Shown: piece after piece, positions 10,296 through 20,017 of the stretch
Layout of the letters: the number at the start of each line of letters is the position of its first letter
Numbering within the stretch: position 1 is the first letter of the stretch
Assembly (NCBI GenBank): GCA_943736015.1
Contig: OX031057.1
Span: 45,718,501-45,782,500, forward strand
Direction of reading: 5' to 3'
DNA length: 64,000 nucleotides
Origin: Tridacna crocea
Taxonomy: Eukaryota > Mollusca > Bivalvia > Cardiida > Cardiidae
Position numbers and translations under genes: made by a program
Notes under the pieces: generated by a model
What the model was told of the DNA's origin: nothing
The model's database searches: none
What the model saw: the letters and a program-made list of their open reading frames with translations, nothing else

Positions 10296-10400
10296 CAGTG
10301 GAACCCCATTAGAATGAGCTGCGCTATAGCGCTGAACCTATTATAACGCTGGTGTCCTTGGGCTCCCAAAATTTCGGGGGCTGACCATTTTGTATAAAAA
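10296..10400. mobile_element. DNA-transposon end fragment (CAGTGGAACC type)
   Basis: Begins CAGTGGAACCCCATT with ATTATAACGCTGG nearby, resembling the ends of widespread animal Tc1/pogo-like MITEs. No second end found. Confidence 0.3.
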
Positions 10401-10683
10401 CCGTGAGATTGTTTGATATTTGATAACTGACCATAAAAGTAGTGATCATTATCCCTGGAAGAAGTCTTGCAAATTCAGCTGAACTTGCTAAGCCCCTGAC
10501 TATGCAATCCCAAATTTAAACAATCCTGAATGAAAAGGCTTTTAAAAACATTGTTGTAAAACAAGAAAATGCTGGTAACAGACAATTCTTATTTCAATCA
10601 ATCAAAAACAAAAATCATCAATAACATACATTTCATTAGTTGTCTACAACTTACTTCAACTTGGCTAAGAGCAAAATTGTTCG

Positions 10684-10785
10684 TTAATCCTTTCCCAAAC
10701 AATCCCTGGGTCGCATTAAATTTGTTGTCTGCCAATGCATTGAATTTGGACCAGTCTGAAATTTTGTCTTTCGGTAGAGAGTTAA
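10684..10785 (+). mobile_element. Family A2/A1 copy with internal deletion (102 bp)
   Basis: TTAATCCTTTCCCAAAC at left and TCGGTAGAGAGTTAA at right, but the hairpin and left arm are gone. A worn partial copy (10488..10680) precedes it. Confidence 0.7.
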
Positions 10786-10793
10786 GTGAAGAG

Positions 10794-11022
10794 TTAACCC
10801 ATTACCACACAATCCCTACTTTTGACGCCCCTGAGAAAGAGGGCTTCTGAAAACATTGTGGGAAAAGGAGAAAATGCTGGTAACCAGCATTTTCTCCTTT
10901 TCCCAAAACATTTTCTACCCTATCAAAGCAAAATTGCACCATTTGAGCCACTCTGAAATTGCCATCTGCCTATGCTTTCAATTTGGATAGGGCTAAGATT
11001 TTGCTGTGTTGTAACGGGTTAA
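10794..11022 (+). mobile_element. Family A1 hairpin MITE
   Basis: Perfect GCTGGTAACCAGC core; ends TTAACCCATTACCA and TGTAACGGGTTAA. Only 8 bp separate it from the deleted copy on its left. Confidence 0.92.
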
Positions 11023-11182
11023 ATATCAAAGCAACTGCTCAAGTACATGTATGTAAATTATCTTGGATATTTGGTGCACTTAGCTTGCAACAAGCAATTT
11101 TTGCTGATGTCACAATGTTTCATAATGTGTTGTGACAAAGGCTCATTGCTTGATGGATATCTGTGTTTTGTAAACAACTAAC

Positions 11183-11443
11183 CTTTAACCAAACAATATC
11201 AGGAACAGGGTTTCCACTGGCTTTACACTGTATTGTGGTATCATCACCAGCATTTGCAGTGATATTCTGGGGTCGTTCAGAGAACTCTGGTATACTGGCT
11301 GCCCCCGTGACGTTGAGTTCTGCTGACTCCGACATCTGTCCAAAAATGTTACTGACACTACAGGTGTAAAAGGCCTGATCAGCATCAGTAACATCATTGA
11401 TGATGAGGGTTCCGTTGGGGTTGATGTTGTACTTATCCGAGCT
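11183..11443 (-). CDS. Ig gene exon 7: end of Ig domain 3 and start of Ig domain 4
   Basis: This is the longest exon (261 bp, phase 0 at both ends) and the only one spanning a domain boundary without an intron. It encodes NPNGTLIINDVTDADQAFY, TCSVSNIFG and AELNVTG of domain 3, then IPEFSERPQNITANAGDD, TTIQCKASGNP and DIVWLK of domain 4 (residues ~263-349). The missing phase-1 intron at the domain 3/4 border suggests loss of an ancestral intron. Confidence 0.92.
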
Positions 11444-11708
11444 CTGTAAGATTTAAGAAGTATAAAGAGGATATTTTGTTTTTTGTTTATGGTGAAAGAT
11501 CGAATTTATGTCATTGAGTGAACATCATCGGTAATAGTTTCACGAGTGGACACTTATCACCATTTTTGCTACATTTATCATTTGCAAATGTCTCAGAATT
11601 GGAGAAGTCCAAAATTTTGTCTCTTGGCAGAATTCACTCAGTGACATTTTTTGTAATGCAGCTCATACTGAGATATTGTTTAATATGCAAGTATTTGTCT
11701 TACATGCA

Positions 11709-11908
11709 TTAACCCTTTACCACACAATCCCGGCGTTCAACCACCCTGAGAAAGAAAGCCTTTGAAAACATTGTGGAAAAAGGAGAAAATGCTGCTGCTT
11801 CTACCCCGTTCCAAATCAAATTTTCAATTTTTTGATTCACATTTATTTTGTCATCTGCAAATGCTTTCAATTTGTAATAGTCGGAAGTTTTGTTTAGGAA
11901 TGAGTTAA
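11709..11908 (+). mobile_element. Family A1 copy lacking the right hairpin arm
   Basis: The left arm reads to AAAATGCTGCTGC and then jumps to TTCTACCCCGTTCC. Both TTAA ends are intact. Such a loss fits replication slippage or cleavage at a palindrome. Confidence 0.82.
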
Positions 11909-12005
11909 AAGAAAAGTTAGAAACCTTTTTATGTAATATGGAAATATTCTTTCTACATGGAGCCCTAGCAGCCAATGGTTAGTAATCTTCTTATGCAATA
12001 ATGAA

Positions 12006-12233
12006 TTAACCCTTTCCCAAACAATCCCTGGTTTTTACGGGTCTGGAATAGTAGCCTTTTGAAAACATTGTGGGAAAAGGCGAAAATGCTGGTAACCAGC
12101 ATTTTCTCCTTTTCCCACAATGTTTTCTACCCTATCATAGACAGAAATCATCTTTTCAGCAAGAGTTGAATTGTCGTCTGCTAATGCTTTCAATTTGGTC
12201 TAGTCCAAAAGTTTGTCGTTTGGGAAAGGATTT
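12006..12233 (+). mobile_element. Family A2 hairpin MITE
   Basis: Left TTAACCCTTTCCCAAAC, perfect core, right TTTGGGAAAGGATTTA with mutated TTAA. Nearly identical to the copy at 21585..21813. Confidence 0.88.
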
Positions 12234-12310
12234 ATATCAGTTATCACCAGCTGTTGCATACATTGATCCGCCTGTCCTGACAAACAACAAATAACCCAGT
12301 ATAAACATTG

Positions 12311-12723
12311 ATTTTATCCTTTACCAAATAAATCTGTGTATTAGCAACCCAATAGAAAAATGCTTTAGAAAAAAGATTGTGGGAAAAGGAGAAATTGTAG
12401 GTAAACAGCAACTTTTTTTTTACCTGTACTGTTTCCTACCATTTCAAAGTTAACCTCTTCATATGAGCTATGTCTAGTTTGTTGTCTGAAAATGCTTTCA
12501 ATTGGACTCTTCGCAACACAGTCACAAGGTTTAATGATCCTAAAATAAAAGGCTTTAGAAAACATTGTAGGAAAAGGAGAAAATGCTGGTAAACAGCATT
12601 TTCTTCATTTACCACAATGTTTTCAGACACAGATTTCATCATTTGAGCCACAATTAATCTATTGTCTGCAAATGATTTGAATTTGGACAAGTCTTAAAAT
12701 TTTGCCATGTGGTAAAATGTTAA
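12311..12723 (+). mobile_element. Two family A copies fused head to tail
   Basis: A first core (AATTGTAGGTAAACAGCAAC, eroded) and a second (AAATGCTGGTAAACAGCATT) are joined near 12505 without an intervening TTAA. Confidence 0.7.
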
Positions 12724-12750
12724 CACTTACCAGTCTACAACTTCATCTTA

Positions 12751-12979
12751 TTAACTCTTTACCACACAAGCCTGACTTTTAACATCCCAGGGTAAGAGGT
12801 TGAAAACATTGTGGGAAAAAGAGAAATTGCTGGTAACCAGCATTTTCTCCTATTTTTCCCCACAATGTCTTCTTCCTTGTCAAAGAAAAATTGCACTATA
12901 AGAGCCACAATGAAACTGTCGTCTACAAATGCTTTGAATTTGGACCAGACTAAGATTTTGTTGTATGGAAAAGAGTTAA
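12751..12979 (+). mobile_element. Family A1 hairpin MITE
   Basis: Ends TTAACTCTTTACCACAC and ATGGAAAAGAGTTAA; core AATTGCTGGTAACCAGCATT. Confidence 0.88.
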
Positions 12980-13096
12980 TAGCATGTGAAAACTTGCATA
13001 ATAATGAAATATTAGATGTGGCAATGGTTATTTATGGCAGTTGACTTGAAAAGGATAAAAAACGTGAGAAAAGAAGAAAATGCAGGGTCAGTGTTT

Positions 13097-13322
13097 CACT
13101 ATTTGCCACACAATCCCAACTTATAACGACCCTGAGAAAGAAGCCTTTGAAAATAATGTAGGAAAAGAAGAAAATGCTGGTAACCAGCATTTTCTCCTTT
13201 TCCCACTATGTTTTCTACCTTGCTGTAAACAAATTTCAGTTTTTATGTTTCGTTTATTTTGTCGTCTGCCAGTGTTTTCAATTTGGACCAGTGTAAAATT
13301 TTGTAGTTTGGTAAAGAGTTAA
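13097..13322 (+). mobile_element. Family A1 hairpin MITE
   Basis: The left TTAA is mutated (TTTCACTATTTGCCACAC); right end TTTGGTAAAGAGTTAA; perfect GCTGGTAACCAGC. A stub of another copy abuts on the left (13040..13096). Confidence 0.85.
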
Positions 13323-13671
13323 TAATGATTCTAAAATGTATTCTCAGTCTTGAGAATTTGACTAAGAATATATTTGTATTACACAGTCAGTACTGGCATG
13401 GTTACTTGGTGAATATTGACCATGCCTATAAGCATTATATTTCTTTTCCTACTATGGTCTCAAATACTTTTATCCTTGTGTTGTACAAACAATGTTTTGT
13501 TTTGTAAAACAATCAACTTTTATTTGTACAAAGAAGATATAAACATCTTTGTTTACCGAAGTGTTTATCCCAACTATCGGCGAATTAGAATAATGACATT
13601 CATAATATTATGTTCTGTTATTTATTGTTTCCAGGATAAGATACAAGGACAAAGCAATGTCTTTTTCTTTT
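13323..13671. other. Intron sequence with no recognised feature
   Basis: AT-rich; no exon-like frame, transposon end or tandem repeat seen. Confidence 0.45.
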
Positions 13672-13869
13672 TTAAACCCTTTAGCAAACAATCCCTTGTT
13701 TTTTTACGACCCTGAGATCAAAGCCTTGTGAAAACATTGTGGGAAAAGGAGAAAATGCCAGTAACCTGCATTTTCTCCGATACCAGCATTTTCTCCCTAC
13801 CCAACAATGTTTTCAAAAGGTTTGTATCTCAGGGTCGTAAAACCCAGGGATTGTTTGGTAATGGGTTAA
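13672..13869. mobile_element. Symmetric family A fold-back copy
   Basis: Both halves are the same arm inverted: AACAATCCCTTG and ACGACCCTGAG on the left, CAGGGTCGT and CAGGGATTGTTTGG on the right. The core is rearranged, with two CATTTTCTCC copies. It lies about 55 bp from the exon 6 donor. Confidence 0.82.
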
Positions 13870-13924
13870 TCCACAAGGAAACTATTTTCATTTCCTTTGC
13901 ACTAAAATAAAACACAAAACTTAC

Positions 13925-14082
13925 AAAAAGTTCCCTGGTAGAAACTTGACCATCTTCGGTGGTGGTGTGTACAAACCATGTAAGACTGGGTTCTGGGTTG
14001 CCATGGAAATAACAGTTGAATGTGGCCTTGAACCCTTGTGGAACAGAGACAGACTCTAGGGAAGCAAGAAATACAGGGGTCC
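13925..14082 (-). CDS. Ig gene exon 6: first half of Ig domain 3
   Basis: This 158-bp exon enters in phase 1 and leaves in phase 0. Acceptor CTTCAG, donor TTT/GTAAGT. It encodes TPVFLASLESVSVPQG, FKATFNCYFHGNP and PSLTWFVHTTTEDG (residues ~211-262). The long C-C' loop and the FNC...PSLTWF spacing recall PTK7 domain 3, which is suggestive only. Confidence 0.88.
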
Positions 14083-14159
14083 CTGAAGTAAAATGAATTT
14101 AACTGAAAATGCTGGAAACAAAAAGCAAAAAATCAGTAAGATTAAAACTAAAATTAATG

Positions 14160-14570
14160 TATAGAATTTTTTAGAGTCCTGAAGAAAAAAGCCCCTGAAA
14201 AATTTGTGGAATGGGAGGGGGGTTGCCAGGATCATCTCCTTTTCCCCAAATGTTACCTGTCTGCTTAACTCTTTACCACACAATCCTGAGGTTTAATGAC
14301 TGTGAAAAAGAAACCTTTTAAAAAAAGGTAACCAGAATAGTCTCCTTTCTCATAATGTTTTCTTTCCTTTCCAAAACAAATTTCAAATTTTCAGTCACTT
14401 TTTTATTTTGTCATCTGCAAATGCTATCAATCTGGACCACTTTAAAATTTTCTTGTTTGGTAAAGAATTAAGGACAAGTCACATTATTTGTCCCATTGTT
14501 GCCTGCAAAAGTTTTCAATTTACACAAATCTAAAATTGCCTTGCCTGTGTGACAGGTCACATATACATGT
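14160..14570 (+). mobile_element. Family A copy split by a younger copy
   Basis: Left remnant AGTCCTGAAGAAAAAAGCC to TGTTACCTGTCTGC, right remnant GGACAAGTCACATTATTTG to ACAAATCTAAAATT. Removing 14265..14471 restores element order. Confidence 0.7.
14265..14471 (+). mobile_element. Family A1 copy nested inside 14160..14570
   Basis: TTAACTCTTTACCACAC at left, TTTGGTAAAGAATTAA at right; core damaged (AAAGGTAACCAGAATAG). Confidence 0.82.
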
Positions 14571-14621
14571 CTTAGTATGTAATACCATTTGGTTCCAAAT
14601 ATGAAGTCTAAAGAATGACGG

Positions 14622-14692
14622 TTAACCCATTACCACACAATCCCTACTTTTGACAACCCCAAGAAAGAAGCCTTTAGAAAACATTGTGATGT
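14622..14692 (+). mobile_element. Family A1 left-end fragment
   Basis: TTAACCCATTACCACACAAT through GAAAACATTGTG, then an abrupt switch to unique sequence before the left hairpin arm. Confidence 0.8.
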
Positions 14693-14781
14693 ACAAAGAT
14701 CAGGTAGTTGCTTCTCTTATGAAATAGTTTAATGTTAAAAATGTGTAAATAGTACATGCAATAGTGGATAGTAACAACAAC

Positions 14782-14904
14782 CTCTAACAACAAGTTCTGC
14801 TCCAAGACTGTATCTGTAAACCTGTAGAAGAGGGTTAACTCCCAAACATTTGTATTCTCCTGCCCCATAATACATGATTGGTGATAGTATTAGAGTACTC
14901 TCCC
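14782..14904 (-). CDS. Ig gene exon 5: second half of Ig domain 2
   Basis: This 123-bp exon is in phase 1 at both ends. Acceptor ATTCCAG, donor AGAG/GTTGTT, a weaker donor than its neighbours. It encodes ESTLILSPIMYYGAGEYKC, LGVNPLLQ and AELVVR (residues ~170-209). The canonical D-x-G is replaced by Y-G-A-G before Y-K-C. Confidence 0.84.
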
Positions 14905-15022
14905 CTGGAATAGAAGATCACATTTTAGGATGTACATGTAGCTAACTACTTTTGAAAGCACTATAGCAAAAGGCTAGCAACAGTAAATAAAAGTGTAAAG
15001 CTCATGTAAATCTGTAAGGCAT

Positions 15023-15269
15023 TTAGCACTTCTAGGCCACACAACCTTGTACAAACCATCTTGAGTTTGAATGACCCTGTGTAAGAAAGCTCTTGAAAAA
15101 TCACAGGAAAAGGAGAAAATGCTGGTAAACAGCATTTTCTTCTTTTCCCACAATGTTTTCTTATCTTTTACAGACTAATACCATAACTTGTGCCATTTTT
15201 ACCAGATATACTTTGGAAATGCTTCCACTTTGGATCTGTCTAAAATTTTGTCTTAAAGTACAGAGTTAA
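15023..15269 (+). mobile_element. Family A1 copy, worn ends
   Basis: Core GCTGGTAAACAGC. Right end TTAAAGTACAGAGTTAA; left end diverged around TAGGCCACACAACC. Confidence 0.7.
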
Positions 15270-15458
15270 CATTTGGAAATAACTGCAAATGATTTGTATG
15301 GCTCTGCATTGTTAGATAAAAGATTATAAGTGAAGTTTTTTTCATAAAACATTCCCATCTTTTGGTTGCAAAATAAGTGATATTGACATTTCTACATTTT
15401 ATTTTTGAAAATGTGTCTGAATAATAACCTCTGTATCAAGGAAAGGGGAAGAACTCAC

Positions 15459-15620
15459 CATTTTCATCTTGTGTGGCTGTTCCAAGAGTGACAACCTCTC
15501 CATTTAGCAGCCAAGTTATGTTGGCGGTGGGAAGACTTCCAATTCTACAGGCAAGAGTTACGTTATCTCCAAGTAATACTGTCTTGGCTTGTGGATTGAG
15601 GGAGAAGGAGGGATCAATAT
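15459..15620 (-). CDS. Ig gene exon 4: first half of Ig domain 2
   Basis: This 162-bp exon is in phase 1 at both ends. Acceptor ATACCAG, donor AATG/GTGAGT. It encodes IDPSFSLNPQAK, LLGDNVTLACRIGS, NITWLLNGEV and TQDEN (residues ~116-168). NVT and NIT are possible N-glycosylation sites. Confidence 0.9.
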
Positions 15621-15706
15621 CTGGTATAAAACAAGGACGAATTGGCAAAACCATGGTTACTCAAACTTTGTAGTAGGGTGGGGATAATCATAACATTATT
15701 TACCTA

Positions 15707-15868
15707 GAGCTCCAGATACAGGGAGTGAACTTGATTTCAAAATTGAAAATATTGATTAAAAACTCTATGTCATCAAGACAATTCTAATGAGTACCCACAA
15801 CATGGGGTCTCCAAGAGAAATACTGGATTTAGAATACCATCACTCCTCCTTATTTGGAGCTCTGTTAA
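15707..15868. repeat. Family D repeat
   Basis: Inverted ends AGAGCTCCAGATA / ATTTGGAGCTCT; interior TTCTAATGAGTACC matches the second copy at 38637..38833. Confidence 0.6.
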
Positions 15869-16229
15869 CCTAAATTTTATGGTAATCACTAATCAGCCTG
15901 AGAGTTCACACTAAACAAGTAACAAGTAACTACGAAAGGACCATAATTCATTGTTGAAGACATCAAGTAATGGAATTGTCCTACAACAAAGTTCAGGTCC
16001 TTGCTATAAAGTCTTCAAAGAACTGTATCCCTAATTGATGTGTAAATTTTGAAATATAGGTACAGTGTAATACAAGCTATTATATCTTTTACAGTTTTTC
16101 ACAGTTTCTTATGTTGCTACATGTATAAGCTGGCTTGAACAAGTTTAGGAGTAAAAGAAAAACTAACAGATACTTCTATACTGTACAGTACAATGCATTT
16201 AAAGAAGAGTTTTGAAAGCCAAAACTTAC

Positions 16230-16402
16230 AAGCAAGCTGAAGAGTGGCCTCCCTTGACTGTAACATCTCTCCCCTAGGTGTTTCTGCTGTACAAGTATAT
16301 ACACCAATGTCGTCTGCAGATATTTTGCGTATGTGAAGAGTTCCATTACCAAACACTACCAAGTTTCCATGGACAGGAAGTGAGTTACCATTGACTGACC
16401 AG
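16230..16402 (-). CDS. Ig gene exon 3: second half of Ig domain 1
   Basis: This 173-bp exon enters in phase 2 (completing a Ser codon with exon 2) and leaves in phase 1. Acceptor TATTTTAG, donor CTT/GTAAGT. It encodes WSVNGNSLPVHG, FGNGTLHIRKISADDIGVY, TCTAETPRGE and EATLQLA (residues ~58-114). The intron before it (16403..30895) is about 14.5 kb and filled with transposable elements. Confidence 0.9.
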
Positions 16403-16683
16403 CTAAAATATAAAATTAGTTGATTTTTAGTTTGTTGTAAGTCATACAAAATGGCTTCTCTTTCATCCTTACAGCAAAGAGTAAATCCAAAAGACAATTT
16501 CACTTAAAATTCAGGACACAAATAATTCCAAGATTATGTTGTTTTTTCTACAGTATGTGTATTTCACAAAAGCACAAGATTAGACTGCACATTTTGTGAT
16601 GTCCACTGGCCCCACACTGTGGGCCACAGACAACTATAGCTGTTGAAGATAATATACCATGATTTTCTGAGCTTGATTTCCTG

Positions 16684-16878
16684 GGTCTGTATTCACCAAT
16701 CATTCCTAAGAACATTCTTGGTCTTATTCTACAAGATATCCTGAGCGTAAAAGTAACAGGACTTCTGATTGGCTAAACCTTTTGATTTAGCCAATCAGAA
16801 GTCCTTTTACTTTCACAATGACAAAATTTTGAAAAACAAGACTGAGATGTTCTAAGGAATGGTTGGTGAATACAGACC
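16684..16878. mobile_element. Family E MITE with long inverted ends
   Basis: GGTCTGTATTCACCAATCAT at left mirrored by GGTTGGTGAATACAGACC at right. A second inverted pair, GACTTCTGATTGGCTAAA / TTTAGCCAATCAGAAGTC, meets at the centre. Confidence 0.75.
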
Positions 16879-16899
16879 AGCTGGTGAAGACTTCTATAC

Positions 16900-17118
16900 A
16901 TAAGGGAACCTATGGCTTTGTGGTAAAGTGTGGGACTTGCCCCAGGTTTGAACCCTACCTGATCCACTGGGTTCCTCACAGGAGTATCTTTTGGCAAGAC
17001 ACTTCAAAGCTCCAGCCTAGTACTGGTAAACTGTGCAAATACATGAATATGTGAGCTGTTGCCATGACATGATTGAAATAATGTGGAAAGCTGCATAAAA
17101 CACCATTCAAACAAACAA
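16900..17118 (+). mobile_element. tRNA-derived SINE
   Basis: Pol III A box TATGGCTTTGTGGTAAAG and B box GGTTTGAACCC at tRNA-like spacing, followed by a ~150-bp body and a tail ending CAAACAAACAA. It lies immediately right of the family E element. Confidence 0.65.
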
Positions 17119-17604
17119 GGTTCTACATAAACTTCATATGTCTACATGGATTTTTTTTGCAGGTGGTACATATTAAAGGTAAAAACCTATTCATGTGGTT
17201 GATATGTTGACATAATCAGCTAAAAGTGTTTCAAATCTAATGTACTAAATGGATTCTTAATAGACTAGCAGTTAAAGGAAAGTACATGAACTGACAGTGA
17301 TTGACAAAATGGTACATATAGTGGTAAATATAATCATCTGTAATAACTTATAAATTTCAAGTGGGACCTAGTTTACATCTGCTGTCATTTTTGCTCTATA
17401 CATCCAGATATCTAATCACAGTGAACTTAGTTGGGTGCCTCAAGGAAGCTCCACTGTGACCCTAATCAAGTCCAAAAAGGGTCCTTATATGGTTTAAGAT
17501 GAACGAATCAATTTTTAGGAGTAAATCAAGTGACCCCTAAGTCTACAGGCAGCACTTTTCTGTGATACATATCAATTTCAATGTTTACATGTCAGCCTGA
17601 TGCC
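17119..17604. other. Intron sequence with no recognised feature
   Basis: AT-rich interval in the 14.5-kb intron. No exon or repeat signature seen. Confidence 0.45.
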
Positions 17605-17646
17605 AAACTATTATATTACGTTAACAACACTGAGAAAGAAAGCTTT

Positions 17647-17855
17647 TTAACTCTTTACCAAAGGACAAAATTTTAGAAGTGTCCAAATTGTAAGCATCGA
17701 AGATAACAAAATAAGTGGGAATCAAAAAATGAAACTTGACTTTATTAGAGGAAAAACATTATGATTACCAGCATTTTCTCCTGTTCCCCACAATGTTTTC
17801 AGAAAGCTTCTTCCTCTGGGTTGTAAAAACAAGAGATTGTTTTGTAAAGGATTAA
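17647..17855 (-). mobile_element. Nested family A1 copy (first insert)
   Basis: TTAACTCTTTACCAAAGGAC to TTTGTAAAGGATTAA, in inverse orientation to its host; flanking TTAA on both sides. Confidence 0.8.
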
Positions 17856-17962
17856 ACCATTGTGGAAATGGAAGTGAATGCTGATTACCAGGACTTTTGC
17901 CTTTTTTCAACAATGTTTTCAATCCTATCAAAGTCAGCCAAAACCTTCCCTTTGAGCAACAT

Positions 17963-18058
17963 TTATCTCTTTACCACACAAAGAAATTTTGGACAATGTC
18001 TTCAATAGCAATCTTTTATACCACTGTTAAAAGTCAGGATTGTGTGGTACAGGTTTAA
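17963..18058 (-). mobile_element. Nested family A copy (second insert), 96-bp deletion form
   Basis: Left TTATCTCTTTACCACAC, right GTGTGGTACAGGTTTAA, hairpin absent. The host continues on both sides. Confidence 0.65.
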
Positions 18059-18380
18059 CTTGTCATCTTCAAATGCTTTTAGTTCACACTGGTCAGTCTG
18101 AAACTTTGTCCTCCATTAATGAAAACATTTCAAACTTTTAACTTTCAAAGCAGTACTAACTTTCTTTCAATCAATATGTGAAAATCTGTAAAATCATTAT
18201 GGAATTTCTTTTCTCTATTGGCCACAATATGTGTAGTGTATGTTCATTTTGACAAAGTCAATCGTATTCACCAAATAATAGGGCCATGCTCTGGCTAAAA
18301 GGGGTTCAATGGATGTCAATGATGCTGTATACCAGGTTAGTCATCATGTAATTATGGATCCATAAAATCCATTGAGTCTG

Positions 18381-18600
18381 TTAACTCTTTACAACATAAT
18401 CCAGTCTTTTAACGACCCTGAAAAAGAGCCTTTTGAAAACATTGTGAGAAAATGCTGGTAACAAGCATTTTCTCCTTTTCCCACAATGTTTTCTACCCTG
18501 CTCAAAACGAATTCTGTTTTTTGAGTTTTGTTTAATTTGTCATCTGCAAGTGCTTTCAATTTGGACGAGTCTAAAATTTTGTCATTTGGTAAAAAGTTAA
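18381..18600 (+). mobile_element. Family A1 copy with shortened left arm
   Basis: The left arm lacks GGAAAAGGAG before AAAATGCTGGTAACAAGC, while the right arm is full. Ends TTAACTCTTTAC and TTGGTAAAAAGTTAA. Confidence 0.85.
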
Positions 18601-18671
18601 ATGACTGATTTTGGAAGTAGAATGGCCGTTGCACATGCAGAAAACTTCTTAATAGCAATAGGTTTGGACCT

Positions 18672-19240
18672 ATCTTAGCCTCATCTTCGCAAGCCCAGGG
18701 TTACGACCCACTACACTACTATACCCGTGGCGGATTGAGCTTGATTTCGACAATCACCCATTACGCATTTTCATTGGTTGCAGCTAGCTATAACTGCATC
18801 AAATCAAATGATTTTAATCGCTTGTAGCATTAATTTTCATCTTTGATAAAAATAGAACAGAGTTGCAATAGAAATAGAAGGTAAATATGAATACCTCCAT
18901 GGATGTGTGCAGGATCTGTAATGATTTATTACCGAAGAAAACGTAGACAAACAATATTTATATAAAGTTTCAATGTGACCAATAAATTAGATGTTTTAGG
19001 CTATATCCCAGCACCTGACCATGGAATGTCGAAGTATGTTTATGGTTATTGCTTCATGCTGAATTTTTGTATTTGTAACAGGTTTGTAAAAGACATTTCA
19101 TTGGCGATAAGAAATATGATGTAAAGGGAGATAATAAGCAGCATCCAATGGGGGGGCGTGTCGCAGGCATCTTGAAATAGGGCTCAATCTGCCAAGGTAA
19201 GATCCACGTACTGATTGTAACCTTGGCTTGTGAAGATGAT
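18672..19240. mobile_element. Family F element (about 570 bp)
   Basis: Inverted ends ATCTTCGCAAGCCCAGGGTTA / GTAACCTTGGCTTGTGAAGAT. Related to 32126..32512. No transposase-like frame inside. Confidence 0.6.
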
Positions 19241-19597
19241 GTCAGCTTGTATAGACTGCAGAAGCTGACATGGGTTGATAATTTTTGCAGATGCATTAAG
19301 GCCCCCCATCCCTTATTAAAAGAGAATGGCTCCTTTCATCTGATTTATCTTCGCCCCTCCAGCCAGCCACCCCTTTTCCATACAAATTGAAATAAATGAA
19401 ATCTGAATATTTGTGGTAGTGTTTTTGAGAGACAAGGAGATTAATATCTTTGAATACTAGTATATGAAATCTGAGATACTAAAGTGAAAGGTTGTGTCGG
19501 AAATACAATAGCTCCTGTGAGACTGTGGATTATTTATGGTATGTGCACATTTTATGGTCAGTCACTCTTTTCCAGGCAGCAAAATTTTACACCTATA

Positions 19598-20017
19598 TTA
19601 ACCCTTATCCTGCTAAATAAAAGAAATGAAACTGATAATAAAAACAAAACCTTTTCCTAATTCAAATGTATTTATAGAGGAAAGATATCTCCTTAACCCT
19701 TTCCCAAACAAGCTACGTGTCTGCAGTATCCTAAACAAGCCCTGGTTCTTACGTGTCTGCAGAATAACTCTTTAGAAAACACTGTGGGAAAAGGAGAAAT
19801 TGCTCATAACGAGCAATTTATCCTTTTCCCACAGTGTTTTCTAGCCTATCGGAAAACTTTCTGCCATTCTCATCAAATTCAAAATTGTCATCTGTAAACA
19901 CTTTGAGTTTGGGACAGACCGTGAAGACCCAAGATCAGATTGCATTCTTGGAAATCTGATCTTGATCCACGTCATCCACAAAAGGTCATCAGGTCATGCT
20001 TAGCAGCCTAAGGATTA
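19598..20017. mobile_element. Family B element inside family A, itself interrupted
   Basis: Left end TTAACCCTTATCCTGCTAAAT, right end TTAGCAGCCTAAGGATTAA; the GATCAGATTGCA... palindrome is near 19930. Confidence 0.78.
19693..19918 (+). mobile_element. Innermost family A2 copy, right end lost
   Basis: TTAACCCTTTCCCAAAC left end, core AATTGCTCATAACGAGCAATT with CACTGTGGG / CCCACAGTG arms. It stops at TTTGGGACAG, where family B sequence resumes; the right terminal repeat and TTAA are missing. Confidence 0.75.

Larger units (their letters stand above)
17605..18115 (+). mobile_element. Family A copy carrying two nested copies
   Basis: Host pieces are 17605..17650 (AACACTGAGAAAGAAAGC), 17856..17962 (CCATTGTGGAAATGG to TTTGAGCAACA) and 18059..18115 (TTGTCATCTTCAAATGC). 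They are collinear with a complete copy once both inserts are removed. Confidence 0.75.
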
